64,000 nucleotides of DNA from Fimbriiglobus sp. (GCA_022841795.1 JALHQU010000015.1:1-64000); one strand, 5' to 3'. Numbered from the stretch's first letter, positions 45,809 to 55,671 are shown. The notes: generated from the sequence alone by a model not told the origin. Translations and numbers: made by a program.

Positions 45809-48800
45809 TCACTTGAACTTGGCGCGGGTGGCCTCGGCCAGCTTTTTCGCCTCCTGCTTCTGCCCCTCGGGCACGTCGGTGACGGCCGGGTCGGACGCCA
45901 GCTTGATGGCCGTGTCCAGGCTGGCCATGGCCTTCGAGTTCTCCCCGCGGGCGGCGTAGGCCGCGCCCAGGAAGGCGTGCATCCGCGGGTCGGTCGGGTA
46001 CCGCTTCACCGCCCCCTCGAACGTGTCCCGCATGTCGTCGAACTTGTTCTGGTCGTTCAGCTTCAGGTACACCCCGCCGATGGTGTCCAGGAAGTCGGCG
46101 TTCAGCCGGCGGGCGTCCACCGGCTTGTCCCCGCGGCTGGCACGGAGGTCGGTCACCAGTTGCAGCGCCTCGGCCGGGGCGTTCTTCTTCTCCGACAGCA
46201 GCCACGCCAGGTTGTTGGCCGCCACGAAGTTCTTCTTGTCCAGGGCCAGCATCTTGCGGTACACCCGCTCGGCCTCGTCCCAGTTCTGCTCGGCGATGGC
46301 CAGCTCCCCGGCGATCAGCAGCCCGTCCGCCGAGTCCGGCAGAGTCTTGAGCGCCTCGCCCACCCGCGTCTTCGCCTCCGGGAACCGCTGCGCCCGCGAC
46401 AGGGCGGCGGCGGCCTGGATCTGGGCGGTGGCGCGGAGGGCGTCGAGTTCCTTCTTCACGGCGTCGGCCGCCGGCGGCGGCTGCACCTGCTTCAGCCGCT
46501 CCTCGCCGGCGGCCACCTGCTTCTGCACGAACTCGTCCGCCTTCTTCGCCGCCGCGTCGGTGCCCTTATCGGCCACCCCCAGCTGGGTGATCACCGCCAG
46601 CGCGGCGACGGCGTTGTCCGGCTCCTTCTCCGCCCACTTGCTCGCCCACAGCAGGGCGTCGCCGGGCTTGTTCTGGGCGACGGCCACCCCCACCCGGCGG
46701 GCGTACGGAGTGGAGTTGCCCGCGAACTGGGTCATCATCCGCTCGTACAGCTTGGCCGCCCCGTCCAGGTCCTTGCTCATCTCCAGCCACGTACCTTCGA
46801 GCAGCACCGGGGCCGGGTTGTCCGCCTTCGCCTCGGTGTTCGCCCGGTCGATGTACTTCTTCGCCTCGGCCAGGTCCGGGTTCGGCCCGACCAGGTACGA
46901 GTCGGCCAGGAACATCATGGTGGCCACGTCGTTCGGGTGCTGGCCGTTCACCCGGATGGCCTCCTTGCGGGCCAGGTCCGGGTGGCCGGCGAGCAGTTGG
47001 AACTGGGCCTTGATCAGCCCGACGGCCGGCCCCGGCTCGCCCGCCTTGGCCATCACCTGCTCCCACCTGTTCACCGCCGCGTACATGGACTTCTTCACCC
47101 CCCAGGCGTCCCCCGGCAGGCCGACGTCCTCCAGGTAGTACGCGGCCAGCGCGGCCGCCAGGTACAGGCCGGCGTCGTCCGGGGTCTCGGCGATGTAGGT
47201 GTGGATGAGCGGGGCGGCTTTGGCCGGGTCTTCGGCGGCGTACACCACCAGCGCGCGGTGCAGGCCGATGGTGGCCACCGCCTTCACCTGGGCGAACTCG
47301 GCCGCCGCCTTAAACTCCCGCACCGCCTCCTCGAACTTCCGCTCGCTCAGCTTCAGGTTGGCGTCGTAGAAGCGGATCAGCCCGTTGTTCTCGTACTTGG
47401 CGAGCGCCGACTGGATGCCCTTGGCCATCTCCTCCTTGGTGGTGGCCGCCTGGATGAGGGCGATGTCCACCGCCGGGTCGGCCGGCAGCTCGCCGAGCAG
47501 CTTCGCCGCCTCCTTCTTCTCGCCGATGCCCAGCAGCGCGCCGGCCAGCATGCGGGTGACCACCGGGTCCTGGGTGGGGAAGTTCTTCGGGTCGCGGAGG
47601 AAGGCGGCCGCGTCCTTCTGCCGCTTCGTCCGCAGCAGCCACGTCGCCCACATCAGCTTGCCCTCCCGGCTGGCCGGGTTCAGCTTCAGGAACTGCTGGA
47701 TGCGGTCGTCCGCCTTGCCCACCGCCGCCGGCTCCGGCTCCTTCTTGCCGGCCGTCGGGGCGACCAGCCGGATGACCGACGCCGAGAGCACGTCCACGCT
47801 GTCCGGGTAGTCGGTGGCCAGCAGGCCGATCATCTTGTCGGCGGTGTCGTAGTCCTTCACCGCGGTGTGGAACCCGGCCAGCGCCAGCCGCGCCGCCTTG
47901 TCGGCGGCGGACGGCCCGCGGAGCTGGCGGGCGAGGGCGTGGGCCGAGTCGGCGATCGGCTTCACCGTCTCCGCCGGGATCGGCTGCCCCTTCTCCGCCT
48001 CGGCCATCCGCGCCACCCGCTGGAGGCCGGCGGCCAGGGTGGCCCGCACCTGCTTGGCGATCACCTCATCCCGCCCGCTGGTGGCCAGTTCCAGCCACGC
48101 GCGGGTGGTGGCGTCCATGTTCTGCTTGTCGCGGAGTGCCTCGGCGAACTGGCCCAGATAGCCGGCCGCCGCCCCCGGGTCGCCGACCGCCAGGGTGATG
48201 TTCGCCAGCCGGCTGACCGCCATGATGCCGAGCTGGGTGCCCTTCACCTCGCGGTCGTTGGTCACCGCCTCCAGCAGCTTGCGGGCGTCGTCCAGCCGCC
48301 CCTGCCGCTCGGCCAACACCCCCTGCAGGAAGTTCACAAATACCTTCGACTGCGGGTGGGTCACCCCGCGGACGGCGGTGATGTGCTGCTCCACCTCGCT
48401 GGCCGGCCGGCCGGCCAGCAGCTTGGCCTCGGCCAGGGCGATGTGGAAGTTGCCCAGTTCCTCCGGCTTGGCCTTGTGCTTCTTCGCCTTCTCCAGCCCC
48501 TCCTCCATCCGCTTGATGGCGTCCGCCTCCAACTCCTTACGGTTGGGCAAGTCCAGCCCGGCCGACCGCCGCTTCAGGGTGGCCAGCTTGAACGAGGCCG
48601 TACTGGAGAGCGTGTTCGGGTGCTTGGCGAACAGTTGCTCGGCCTCGCCCATCGCCTTCTTCCAGGCGTCCGGGGTGGTGGACAGGAACGCCTGGGCGGC
48701 GGTGAGTATTTCGGCCACCGCCTCGCCGATCTCCGGGTGGTACGTCTTCTGGTCTCGCTCCTCCTTCAGGCTCTCGCACAACTGGCCGGCGGCGGCGAGG

Positions 48801-49852
48801 GTGGACTCGACCACCTGCCGCACCCGCGGCGTCTTGTCCGCGACCGACCCGTCGCCGGCGATGACGTGGCGGACGGCGAGCAGGTGGACGCCCAGGATGC
48901 CCCGCACGTCGTACACGCTCAGGCCGGCGAACTTGTCCCCGCGGGCGGCCTTGTCCAGCGCCCCGTCGGCGTCGAACAGCAGCGCGTTCAGCGCCTTGGT
49001 CCGCGCCTCGGCGGTCGATTTGTTCCGCCCCTTCTTCGCCTCCTCCAACTGCCACGCCACGATCTCCGCGTCCAGGTGAACCGTCCGCCAGAACGGGGAG
49101 CCGTTCTTCTTGGCCTCGTCCAGGTGTTCCCGCGCCTTCGCCATCCGCTCCCCGCTCCGCTTGGCCGGCGGGGTGGGCTGCCACATCTGCTCGACCACCT
49201 CGTGCTGCTCGAACTCCCGCACCGCCAGGAAGTAGTGCGCCCGGTGGTCCTTCGGGTTGACGGTCAGGTTGGCCGGCAGCAGCTTGTCGAGCAGCTCCCA
49301 CCGCATGCCGATCAGCTTCGCCAGCTCCAGCCGGGTGACGTCCTTCACCACCTCCGGGTTGGTCGGGGCGGCGGCGAACGCCTTGTCCAGCGCCTGACTC
49401 AGCTTGGACAGGTCCGGGTCGGGGACGACCGTGTACGGCCGGTACTTCTCCGCGGTCACCGAGTCGGTCAGCTCGACCACCGGCTTGCCCTCGGCCTGCG
49501 CTTTAGCGTGGTGCCGGTCGCGGATGGCGCGGGCGACCAGGTGGTGCAGCTTGCCCTCCATCTTCTTCAGCTCGTCCTCCGTCACCCCGCCGCCTTTCTT
49601 GTCCGCCTCCAGCCGGCCGAGGGCGTTCTCGGCGCTCATCGCCGCCACGTCGAACTGGACGATCGCCTCCTTCGGGTTGGCGGTCAGGTTCGCCTCCCCC
49701 TTGGCGTACGCCTCCTCGGCCTTCTTCAGATCGGCGGCGGCCCCGCCCGTCTGGACGAACGTCTTCCACGCCAGGTACCCGGTCCCGGCCAGGCAGGCGA
49801 TCGACCCGAGGATGAGGAACGCGCGGTAGCCGCGAGACTGTCGGACGCTCAT
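45809..49852 (-). CDS. Giant membrane-anchored TPR protein of the exosortase locus
   Basis: The protein has 1347 residues. One membrane helix near the N-terminus (FLILGSIACLAGTGYLAW) is followed by a nearly all-helical body with many TPR-like pairs (AVREFKAAAEFAQVKAVATI, AERVYRKMLALDKKNFVAAN, AYAARGENSKAMASLDTAIK). It resembles the large TPR proteins (PrsT-like) next to exosortase genes, thought to help assemble or export surface proteins and polysaccharide. It lies 57 nt downstream of the exosortase gene on the same strand, so they probably share a transcript. Its substrates are unknown. Confidence 0.87.
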   Translation of the reverse strand: MSVRQSRGYRAFLILGSIACLAGTGYLAWKTFVQTGGAAADLKKAEEAYAKGEANLTANPKEAIVQFDVAAMSAENALGRLEADKKGGGVTEDELKKMEGKLHHLVARAIRDRHHAKAQAEGKPVVELTDSVTAEKYRPYTVVPDPDLSKLSQALDKAFAAAPTNPEVVKDVTRLELAKLIGMRWELLDKLLPANLTVNPKDHRAHYFLAVREFEQHEVVEQMWQPTPPAKRSGERMAKAREHLDEAKKNGSPFWRTVHLDAEIVAWQLEEAKKGRNKSTAEARTKALNALLFDADGALDKAARGDKFAGLSVYDVRGILGVHLLAVRHVIAGDGSVADKTPRVRQVVESTLAAAGQLCESLKEERDQKTYHPEIGEAVAEILTAAQAFLSTTPDAWKKAMGEAEQLFAKHPNTLSSTASFKLATLKRRSAGLDLPNRKELEADAIKRMEEGLEKAKKHKAKPEELGNFHIALAEAKLLAGRPASEVEQHITAVRGVTHPQSKVFVNFLQGVLAERQGRLDDARKLLEAVTNDREVKGTQLGIMAVSRLANITLAVGDPGAAAGYLGQFAEALRDKQNMDATTRAWLELATSGRDEVIAKQVRATLAAGLQRVARMAEAEKGQPIPAETVKPIADSAHALARQLRGPSAADKAARLALAGFHTAVKDYDTADKMIGLLATDYPDSVDVLSASVIRLVAPTAGKKEPEPAAVGKADDRIQQFLKLNPASREGKLMWATWLLRTKRQKDAAAFLRDPKNFPTQDPVVTRMLAGALLGIGEKKEAAKLLGELPADPAVDIALIQAATTKEEMAKGIQSALAKYENNGLIRFYDANLKLSERKFEEAVREFKAAAEFAQVKAVATIGLHRALVVYAAEDPAKAAPLIHTYIAETPDDAGLYLAAALAAYYLEDVGLPGDAWGVKKSMYAAVNRWEQVMAKAGEPGPAVGLIKAQFQLLAGHPDLARKEAIRVNGQHPNDVATMMFLADSYLVGPNPDLAEAKKYIDRANTEAKADNPAPVLLEGTWLEMSKDLDGAAKLYERMMTQFAGNSTPYARRVGVAVAQNKPGDALLWASKWAEKEPDNAVAALAVITQLGVADKGTDAAAKKADEFVQKQVAAGEERLKQVQPPPAADAVKKELDALRATAQIQAAAALSRAQRFPEAKTRVGEALKTLPDSADGLLIAGELAIAEQNWDEAERVYRKMLALDKKNFVAANNLAWLLSEKKNAPAEALQLVTDLRASRGDKPVDARRLNADFLDTIGGVYLKLNDQNKFDDMRDTFEGAVKRYPTDPRMHAFLGAAYAARGENSKAMASLDTAIKLASDPAVTDVPEGQKQEAKKLAEATRAKFK

Positions 49853-49909
49853 GGTGCGCTTCAGGTTGGTCCGCGGGGGGCGCGGCGCGGGTGGTACGGG
49901 AGGTTCGGG

Positions 49910-51604
49910 TTAGCGGCGGTCGAGCACGATCGGGGTGCGGTCGCACCCGACGGCGGTGTTCTCCGGGAGGACGACCCGCCGCAGGGCGGCGTCCAGTTGC
50001 GGCAGCAGGGTCTGTTCGACCGCCAGGACGGCCCGCGGGTCGTCACCGGCGGTGGTCACCTGCACGGTGATGCTCGGGGCGGACAGGCCGACCCGTTGGT
50101 GGTACGCCTGGACCGGGGACGCCGGTTCGGTGCTCGGGGTGAACGTGTAGTTCCAGTAATACACCATGGTGTGCCGCCCGCCGCCGACCATGAACCGGAA
50201 CCGCTGGGCCTTGCGGTCCGGGGCGGACAGCGGCACCTGGAACCGGGCGCGGTAGTCTTCCGGCGCCCCGCTCGCGTCCCGCATGCAGATCTCGGGGTGG
50301 TGCTGCCGGTCCTCCCCGGTGCGGCTGTGGACCAGGTACACGAACGCCGGCACCCCGTCCGCCGACTGGTACACCAGGTACGCCAGGTCGTCCGCCTGGA
50401 ACGGCAGCTTGCCGCGGGTCTGCTCGCGGACGTCGGCCAACTCCTGCCCCGTCCAGTTCGGTTCGAACGACGGCGGCAACTGATCGAACCGGCCGTTGGC
50501 GTGCGGGAAGGTGTTCGCCTCGGCGGCGGCCAGGTGGGCGGACAGCCCGAGGCCGGCGGCCAGCACCAGCACGACCGCGGCGGTCGGCTTCCACCAGCGG
50601 GCGGCGAACCCGGCCGGCAGTTCGGTCGGCGACGGGGGCGGCGGCTGATCCGGGGTGGCGGCCGGCGGCGGCTTCACCGGGAACAGGCGGCCGAGGGTGC
50701 GGTCGATGGCCAGGAACAGCATCAGGCCGACCGGCAGGCTGAACAGGGCGGGGATGTCGTGCATCCACCCGCCCATCCACTGGGTGCCGAAGTAGTACGC
50801 CCCCAGGTTCATCAGCACCACCCGCAGCACGTTCGCCACCACCGCCACCGGCACGGCGGCCAACAGCAGGCACAGTTTGTACCCGAGCGACCGCCCGCTC
50901 AGGTGGCCGATCAGGGCGGCCAGGGCGACGAACGCGATCATCTGGCGGGTGCCGCTGCACTCCTCGGCCACCACCAGCGACCCGTCCATGCCGGCGATGC
51001 GGATGGTGTGCCCGGTGCGGGTGCAGGTGACGAACAGGTTCAGCACCGTCTCGCTCACCCGCGCGGCCACGTCCTGGAGCCAAAGGGCGGCGTAGCTCAC
51101 CCACCGCGGCGGCAGCGGGAACAGGAACAGCATGAACCCGAGCGGGAAGTTGAACTTCGCCGCCCAGTCGTGCCCGCCGGCCAGCAACAGCCCGCCGCGG
51201 GCGAGGAAGAACAGGGCGAGGAAGTCCAGGTACGGCCGCAGGAACACCAGCGAGGCGAGGTGCGCCACCCCGCCGATGACGACCGCCATCCACCCCAGCC
51301 GGCGGTGCGGGCTACCGACCGGCGACCCCTGCCGGAACGCCCGCACCCCGAGGTACACGGCCAGCGGCAGCACCAGGAACCCGTGGTTGTAGTTCGGGTC
51401 GATCCACCACCGCTGGACGAGCTGCACGAACTTTGGGGAAATCAAGTCTCGCACGTCGAGCGTGTACACGGCGCGCACGTCGAGAGCGATCACCGCCAGC
51501 ACGGCGAGCGCGAACACCGCCGGCCCGACCCAGTGCGGGACGGTTCGGGCCGGGGTGCGTGCGTCACCCGCTGTCACCGATGGGCTGGGGGCGGCCGTGT
51601 TCAT
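49910..51604 (-). CDS. Exosortase with C-terminal EpsI-like domain
   Basis: The protein has 564 residues. Eight or so membrane helices carry the transpeptidase triad: Cys216 in VAEECSGTRQM, Arg near 261 in VANVLRVVL, and His near 282 in GGWMHDIPALF. Exosortases cut PEP-CTERM proteins at the membrane and pass them on to the cell surface. The C-terminal 170 residues form a soluble DUF3485/EpsI-like domain (FRFMVGGGRHTMVYYW). A PEP-CTERM protein is encoded directly upstream on the strand and the giant TPR protein downstream. The Xrt subtype was not determined. Confidence 0.92.
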   Translation of the reverse strand: MNTAAPSPSVTAGDARTPARTVPHWVGPAVFALAVLAVIALDVRAVYTLDVRDLISPKFVQLVQRWWIDPNYNHGFLVLPLAVYLGVRAFRQGSPVGSPHRRLGWMAVVIGGVAHLASLVFLRPYLDFLALFFLARGGLLLAGGHDWAAKFNFPLGFMLFLFPLPPRWVSYAALWLQDVAARVSETVLNLFVTCTRTGHTIRIAGMDGSLVVAEECSGTRQMIAFVALAALIGHLSGRSLGYKLCLLLAAVPVAVVANVLRVVLMNLGAYYFGTQWMGGWMHDIPALFSLPVGLMLFLAIDRTLGRLFPVKPPPAATPDQPPPPSPTELPAGFAARWWKPTAAVVLVLAAGLGLSAHLAAAEANTFPHANGRFDQLPPSFEPNWTGQELADVREQTRGKLPFQADDLAYLVYQSADGVPAFVYLVHSRTGEDRQHHPEICMRDASGAPEDYRARFQVPLSAPDRKAQRFRFMVGGGRHTMVYYWNYTFTPSTEPASPVQAYHQRVGLSAPSITVQVTTAGDDPRAVLAVEQTLLPQLDAALRRVVLPENTAVGCDRTPIVLDRR

Positions 51605-51650
51605 GTCGTCATCCGGTAACCCGGCCAGAGGGGGGTGGGCCGGGAAATCA

Positions 51651-51680
51651 GGAACGGGCAGGAGGCCTCCTGCCCGTTCC
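51651..51680. repeat. Perfect 30-bp palindrome between PEP-CTERM and exosortase genes
   Basis: GGAACGGGCAGGAGG is followed directly by its exact reverse complement. It lies 32 nt after the stop of the PEP-CTERM gene and 47 nt before the exosortase start. It may lower read-through, so that substrate is made in excess of enzyme. Confidence 0.85.
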
Positions 51681-51711
51681 GTTCGACTGAGTTGGGCGAG
51701 GTCGGGACGGA

Positions 51712-52428
51712 CTAGGCTTCGACCCCACTCCGGTTCCGCATCTTCCGCCGGGCGACCAGTCCGCCGGCGACTGTCATCACACCGAACAGGGCGATCGACG
51801 CCGGCTCCGGCACCACCGCCGGGTTGGCGGCGAGCGAGAACGACGCCGTGCCGTTCACCGCCGAACCGGAGGCGATGACCGCGGTCAGGTCCGTGCCCGG
51901 GGCGGTGTTGAACGTAATGGTGAACTTCCCGCCGGGCGGGAAGCCGAACTTGCTCAGGTCGAACCCGGTGGTGTTGCTGGCGAGGGAAATGTCCCCGTCG
52001 AAGATGATCGTGTTCTTGGCCGCGTCCGGCACGAAAGCGGTCATGGCCGTCAGGTCGAAGTTGCCGATCCCCCCACCCTGACCGGCGGTCGGTTGCAGCT
52101 GGAATTCGTTGCCGATGATGAAGTTGATGAAGTTGTACTTCGTCCCGGTGCCGGTCGCGATCGGCGTGGCGCTGAACTGGTAGTTCGCCAGGAACGTCGG
52201 GATGGAGCCGACGCCCGTTGGAGCGCCGTTGAACATCGTGGTGCGGGTGCCGGGGTCGGCCGGGATGGGCGGCGCCCAGGTCATCGTGAAGAACCCGCCG
52301 GCCGAAGCCAGCCTACCGAAGTCGGTGTTCCCGTCCATCGAGGTGATGGGCGCTGCCGCGACCGGACTCACTTGCGAGAAAACGGCCAGTGCCGCGATCG
52401 CGCACGCCATCGAGCGCAGAAACCGCAT
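51712..52428 (-). CDS. PEP-CTERM sorting-signal protein
   Basis: The protein has 238 residues from ATG 52428, chosen because GGAGG lies 7 nt upstream. A signal peptide (MRFLRSMACAIAALAVFSQV, then APVAAA-type site) is followed by a beta-rich body with many Gly, Thr and Asn, as in surface matrix proteins. The end is a complete sorting signal: VVPEPASIALFGVMTVAGGL, then a basic RRKMRNR tail. The exosortase 108 nt downstream is the obvious processing enzyme. The role of the mature protein is unknown. Confidence 0.93.
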   Translation of the reverse strand: MRFLRSMACAIAALAVFSQVSPVAAAPITSMDGNTDFGRLASAGGFFTMTWAPPIPADPGTRTTMFNGAPTGVGSIPTFLANYQFSATPIATGTGTKYNFINFIIGNEFQLQPTAGQGGGIGNFDLTAMTAFVPDAAKNTIIFDGDISLASNTTGFDLSKFGFPPGGKFTITFNTAPGTDLTAVIASGSAVNGTASFSLAANPAVVPEPASIALFGVMTVAGGLVARRKMRNRSGVEA

Positions 52429-52694
52429 GATTGAACCTCCCGTGGGCACCCCGGACGGGGCTAGAGGTCGTCCGTTCCAGCGGACGATCGGTCGCGTCGG
52501 CTACCCCTAACCGACGGAGACCGCACCCGTGTGCCCGATTGCCGTGGAGACGGAATTTCCACGACGTAGAAGAATTTACTTGGGCGCCCCTTTGACCGCA
52601 AGCCTTTTCCCCGCACTTTCCGAAATTTGTATCAGTCACGAGAGTTACGCCGGTTTCACCGGCCCGAAGCCGTGATTTCACCCCGTATTTTGCC

Positions 52695-53315
52695 TCAGTT
52701 TTCAGGGGAGACCCGAACGATCTGATCCGCCAGTTCGCTCACCTCGGCTCTGTCGTGGGAGACGTGTAGAACCGTCGCCGTGCCCTTCACCGCCAGCAGC
52801 ACCGCCGTCACCCGCCGCTTCGTCTCGTCGTCCACCGCCGCCAGCGGTTCGTCCAGCAGCAGCACGTCCGGGCGGAAGGCCAGCGCCCGCCCCACCGCCA
52901 CCCGCTGCGCCTCCCCGCCGCTCAGCCCGACCGCCGGCCGGTCGAGCAGCGGCGTCAGGTCGAGCTGGTCCGCCAGTTCCGCCACCCGAGTGGCGACGGC
53001 CTGCGGTGGCACCTTCCGCACGGTCAGGGTGAACGCCAGGTTCTCCCGCACGGTCATGGCCGGGAGCACCACCGCGTCCTGCGGCACATACCCGACACCC
53101 CGCGCCGCCGGCGGCAGGCGGGTCACGTCCTGCCCCCGCAGCAGCACCCGCCCAGCGGTCGGTGGTCGCAGCCCGGCGAGCACTTCCAGCAGCGTTGTCT
53201 TCCCACACCCGGTCTTGCCCACCAGCGCCGCGTACCCGCCGGCCGGCACGGTGAATGATACGTCCGAAAGGAAGAACGCCCCCTGCCGCACGCCCACCCG
53301 GTCGAGTTCGATCAC
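52695..53315 (-). CDS. ABC transporter ATP-binding protein
   Basis: The protein has 206 residues. All motor motifs are seen: Walker A GKTGCGKTT, Q-loop (GYVPQDAVVLP), signature LSGGEAQRVAVG, Walker B VLLLDEP and the switch His in LHVSHD. The short length and LPPAARGVGYVPQD segment resemble importers for metal or oxyanions (ModC/WtpC/FbpC type). The C-terminal TOBE domain of those proteins is missing. The matching permease is probably the gene at 54051-55640; a rbfA-like gene lies between them. Confidence 0.88.
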   Translation of the reverse strand: MIELDRVGVRQGAFFLSDVSFTVPAGGYAALVGKTGCGKTTLLEVLAGLRPPTAGRVLLRGQDVTRLPPAARGVGYVPQDAVVLPAMTVRENLAFTLTVRKVPPQAVATRVAELADQLDLTPLLDRPAVGLSGGEAQRVAVGRALAFRPDVLLLDEPLAAVDDETKRRVTAVLLAVKGTATVLHVSHDRAEVSELADQIVRVSPEN

Positions 53316-53402
53316 CCCGCACCTCGCCCCGGAAAAGCGCGAACCCCGGCCCAGGTCGTGGCTTGTGGGCCGCGTCCCGGACCGGGGTGTAATACGAACG
53401 GT

Positions 53403-53813
53403 TTACACCACCGCGAAGGTCAACTCGGGCGCCCTCCGCCGGTGGACGGCGGACGCGACTTCGCTTCGGATTCGCCCGATCGCCCTGGTCAGGTGCCCGG
53501 CGGCGGTGCGGCGGTCGGTCACGTCTGCCGTCGCGGGGGCGGCGACTGTGACCAGCAACCGGCCCGTGTTGGGGGCCGGTTCGACCGACAACACCGACAA
53601 GTTCTGAAGCACCTCGTCGGCCAGGCCGGGGAGGAGCGCCCGCAGGGCGTCCGCCACCTGCCCGCACAACTGGAGGGCCTTGCGGCCCGGCGAGCGGGGC
53701 CGGTGCCACGACCGCCGGTCGTGCCACCGTTTCGGGTCCGTGCCGTCTTCGGGGCCGGGGTCGGCCGCCGAGGTCGTCATCAGTTCCCGTGAGCGAGACC
53801 GTTTCCGGCTCAT
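53403..53813 (-). CDS. rbfA: Ribosome-binding factor A (RbfA-like)
   Basis: The protein has 136 residues from ATG 53813; a second ATG at 53780 is possible. After a basic, disordered start it follows the RbfA type-II KH fold: KALQLCGQVADALRALLPGL, the strand SVLSVEPAPNTGRLLVTVAA, and the end AIGRIRSEVASAVHRRRAP with the strand ELTFAVV. RbfA binds the 30S subunit during 16S rRNA maturation and cold adaptation. It usually sits near infB or truB; here it lies between the two halves of an ABC transporter. Divergent but recognisable. Confidence 0.78.
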   Translation of the reverse strand: MSRKRSRSRELMTTSAADPGPEDGTDPKRWHDRRSWHRPRSPGRKALQLCGQVADALRALLPGLADEVLQNLSVLSVEPAPNTGRLLVTVAAPATADVTDRRTAAGHLTRAIGRIRSEVASAVHRRRAPELTFAVV

Positions 53814-53940
53814 TCGCTGGATATACTCCGGTTCGGGGAGGGACTTGCACACGCACGCGCCGAATCGGCGAAAACAATCGGCCGCATGACGCACCTCCCT
53901 TCCCGAACAGCGAAGCGTGGGGATCTGGGCAACCGCCAGT

Positions 53941-54014
53941 TCCGGAGTGTGGTCCGCACACGCCGTGTGCGGGTTCGAAAGACCGCACACGGCGTGTGCG
54001 GACCACACTCCGGA
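53941..54014. repeat. Palindromic repeat, family B, copy 2
   Basis: Arms of 32 nt (53941-53972 and 53983-54014) pair with a single mismatch around a 10-nt loop. The core matches copy 1 at 11184-11253. It is 36 nt past the stop of the permease gene. Confidence 0.94.
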
Positions 54015-54050
54015 CACCAACGAAGACACGCCGAATTGTTTCAGGTTCGC

Positions 54051-55640
54051 TCACCGCCCGAACATGCCCTTCACCACCGCCGCCAGCCCGACGCTCACCC
54101 CCACCTGCAACAGGCACAGCGCCGCCACCGTCGCCTCCGTGCCGTAGTGCATCTGGGCGAACAGCCGCAGGACGAACGTGTCCCCGCCCGGTGTGGCCAC
54201 CAGCTTGCCGGCGCTCACTTCGCACAACGCCAACGCCGCCACCGCCACCGCCGCCTTCCCCGCCGCCCCCCGCGTCAGCGGGGCGACCACCAGCCGCCAC
54301 ACCCCGCCCGGCCCGTGCCCGTCGATCGCCGCCGCCTCGATCAGTTCCCGCGGGATTGCCCGCACCGCCGGCCACAGCAGCGCGCACGCTACCGGGAACA
54401 ACCGCACCGCCGCCGCCCACATCACCGGCACCGGCGACGGCCCGTTGTACAACACCGCCGCCAGCGGGCGGAAGGACCCGCCGAACACCATATCCTCGGC
54501 GTCGAGCAGGCGGTTGATGGCTTCCTTCAGTCCGAACCCGACGACCGGACCGGGGGTGAGGGCGAGGACGACACACAGCACGAGCAGGAAGCGGGCGAAC
54601 CACGCCGACCGCACCGCCAGCCAGCACGCCCGTCGAGCGACGAACGCCACGACTACGCCGGTGATCGCGGCCCACAACAGGCTGACGAGCAGCGTACCGC
54701 CATCGGACTTCGCCACCTTCGACACTTCGGCGAACAGCCCCGGCAGCGACCCGTTACCGCACGCTTGACGAACCAGAGCCGCCAGTGGCAAGCCGGCGAA
54801 CAGGACCACAACCGCCCACGCGAACACTGTCCCGCCGACCGTCGCCCCCCGCGGCACCCGGAGCGGCGACGGCGGCTCCGTCTCGCCCGGCGGGGCGGCC
54901 CGCCGCAGCGCCAGCACGCCGGCCACCACGCCCACCGCCCACACCGGCAACGTGACCGCCACCGCCGACTTCACCCCGCCCGCCCCGACGAATGCCGTGT
55001 ACACCTCCTCGGCGAACGTGCGGACCATCATCGCGTCCGTCACCGGGATTTCGGTCGCCGCTTGCACCGCCACCCACCCAGCCGCGGCGGTCATCGCCAG
55101 CATGAGTCGCGGCACGATCACGCGCCGCACCACCGCCCACGTTCCGCCGGTCTGGGCCGCATCGTCTTCCAGCCCGCGGTCGGTGCGGGCCAGCAATTCG
55201 CCGGCGATCCACGCCGCCCACGGCACCCCGGCCATGCCGTGAACGAACGCCGCCGGCAGCAGGCCGACGTTCCACGCCCGCCACGCCACTTCGCCCGGTT
55301 CGAGTTGCAGCGGCGGCAGCCAGTAGCCGAGTACCACCTGCCACGCCACCGCTGTCACCGGCAGCGGCACGAACAGGCCGGCGAGGACCGCCCCGCGGAG
55401 GATTGGTGCGCCACGGACAGGAACCCGTTGCAGGACGAACGCGAGGGCGGTGCCGAGCGGCACCGCGACGAGAGCGGCCAGCGCCGCCAGCGCCGCCGTA
55501 TTCGCGATCAGGGAACGCAGCCGGCCGGCCTCGGCGAACGCCTCGGCGTGGTCCGGCGACCTGACGGCGGACACGACCGGCAACAGAACGGGCACGCCGA
55601 AGAGAGCGATTAGCAGGAAGGTGAACCAGACGCGGGACAT
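54051..55640 (-). CDS. ABC transporter permease, two-domain (FbpB-like)
   Basis: The protein has 529 residues from ATG 55640. About 12 membrane helices fall into two similar halves, each with an EAA-type loop (LEDDAAQTGGTWAVVRRVIV in the first, LIEAAAIDGHGPGGVWRLVV in the second). This is the fused permease layout of ferric-iron importers and related systems. The ATPase is encoded about 735 nt downstream, beyond rbfA. No periplasmic binding protein gene is in the window, so the substrate is open (iron, thiamine, molybdate and tungstate are all possible). Confidence 0.87.
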   Translation of the reverse strand: MSRVWFTFLLIALFGVPVLLPVVSAVRSPDHAEAFAEAGRLRSLIANTAALAALAALVAVPLGTALAFVLQRVPVRGAPILRGAVLAGLFVPLPVTAVAWQVVLGYWLPPLQLEPGEVAWRAWNVGLLPAAFVHGMAGVPWAAWIAGELLARTDRGLEDDAAQTGGTWAVVRRVIVPRLMLAMTAAAGWVAVQAATEIPVTDAMMVRTFAEEVYTAFVGAGGVKSAVAVTLPVWAVGVVAGVLALRRAAPPGETEPPSPLRVPRGATVGGTVFAWAVVVLFAGLPLAALVRQACGNGSLPGLFAEVSKVAKSDGGTLLVSLLWAAITGVVVAFVARRACWLAVRSAWFARFLLVLCVVLALTPGPVVGFGLKEAINRLLDAEDMVFGGSFRPLAAVLYNGPSPVPVMWAAAVRLFPVACALLWPAVRAIPRELIEAAAIDGHGPGGVWRLVVAPLTRGAAGKAAVAVAALALCEVSAGKLVATPGGDTFVLRLFAQMHYGTEATVAALCLLQVGVSVGLAAVVKGMFGR

Positions 55641-55671
55641 GGGGGAAGTGTAGCCACCAACGGCGAGTCGG

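Noticed and set aside
45512-51619. A 2035-codon open frame on the plus strand
   Set aside because: It lies opposite the TPR and exosortase genes, which have clear domains. High third-position GC keeps the antisense frame open, and the translation is Arg/Gly/Val/Leu-rich without any domain.
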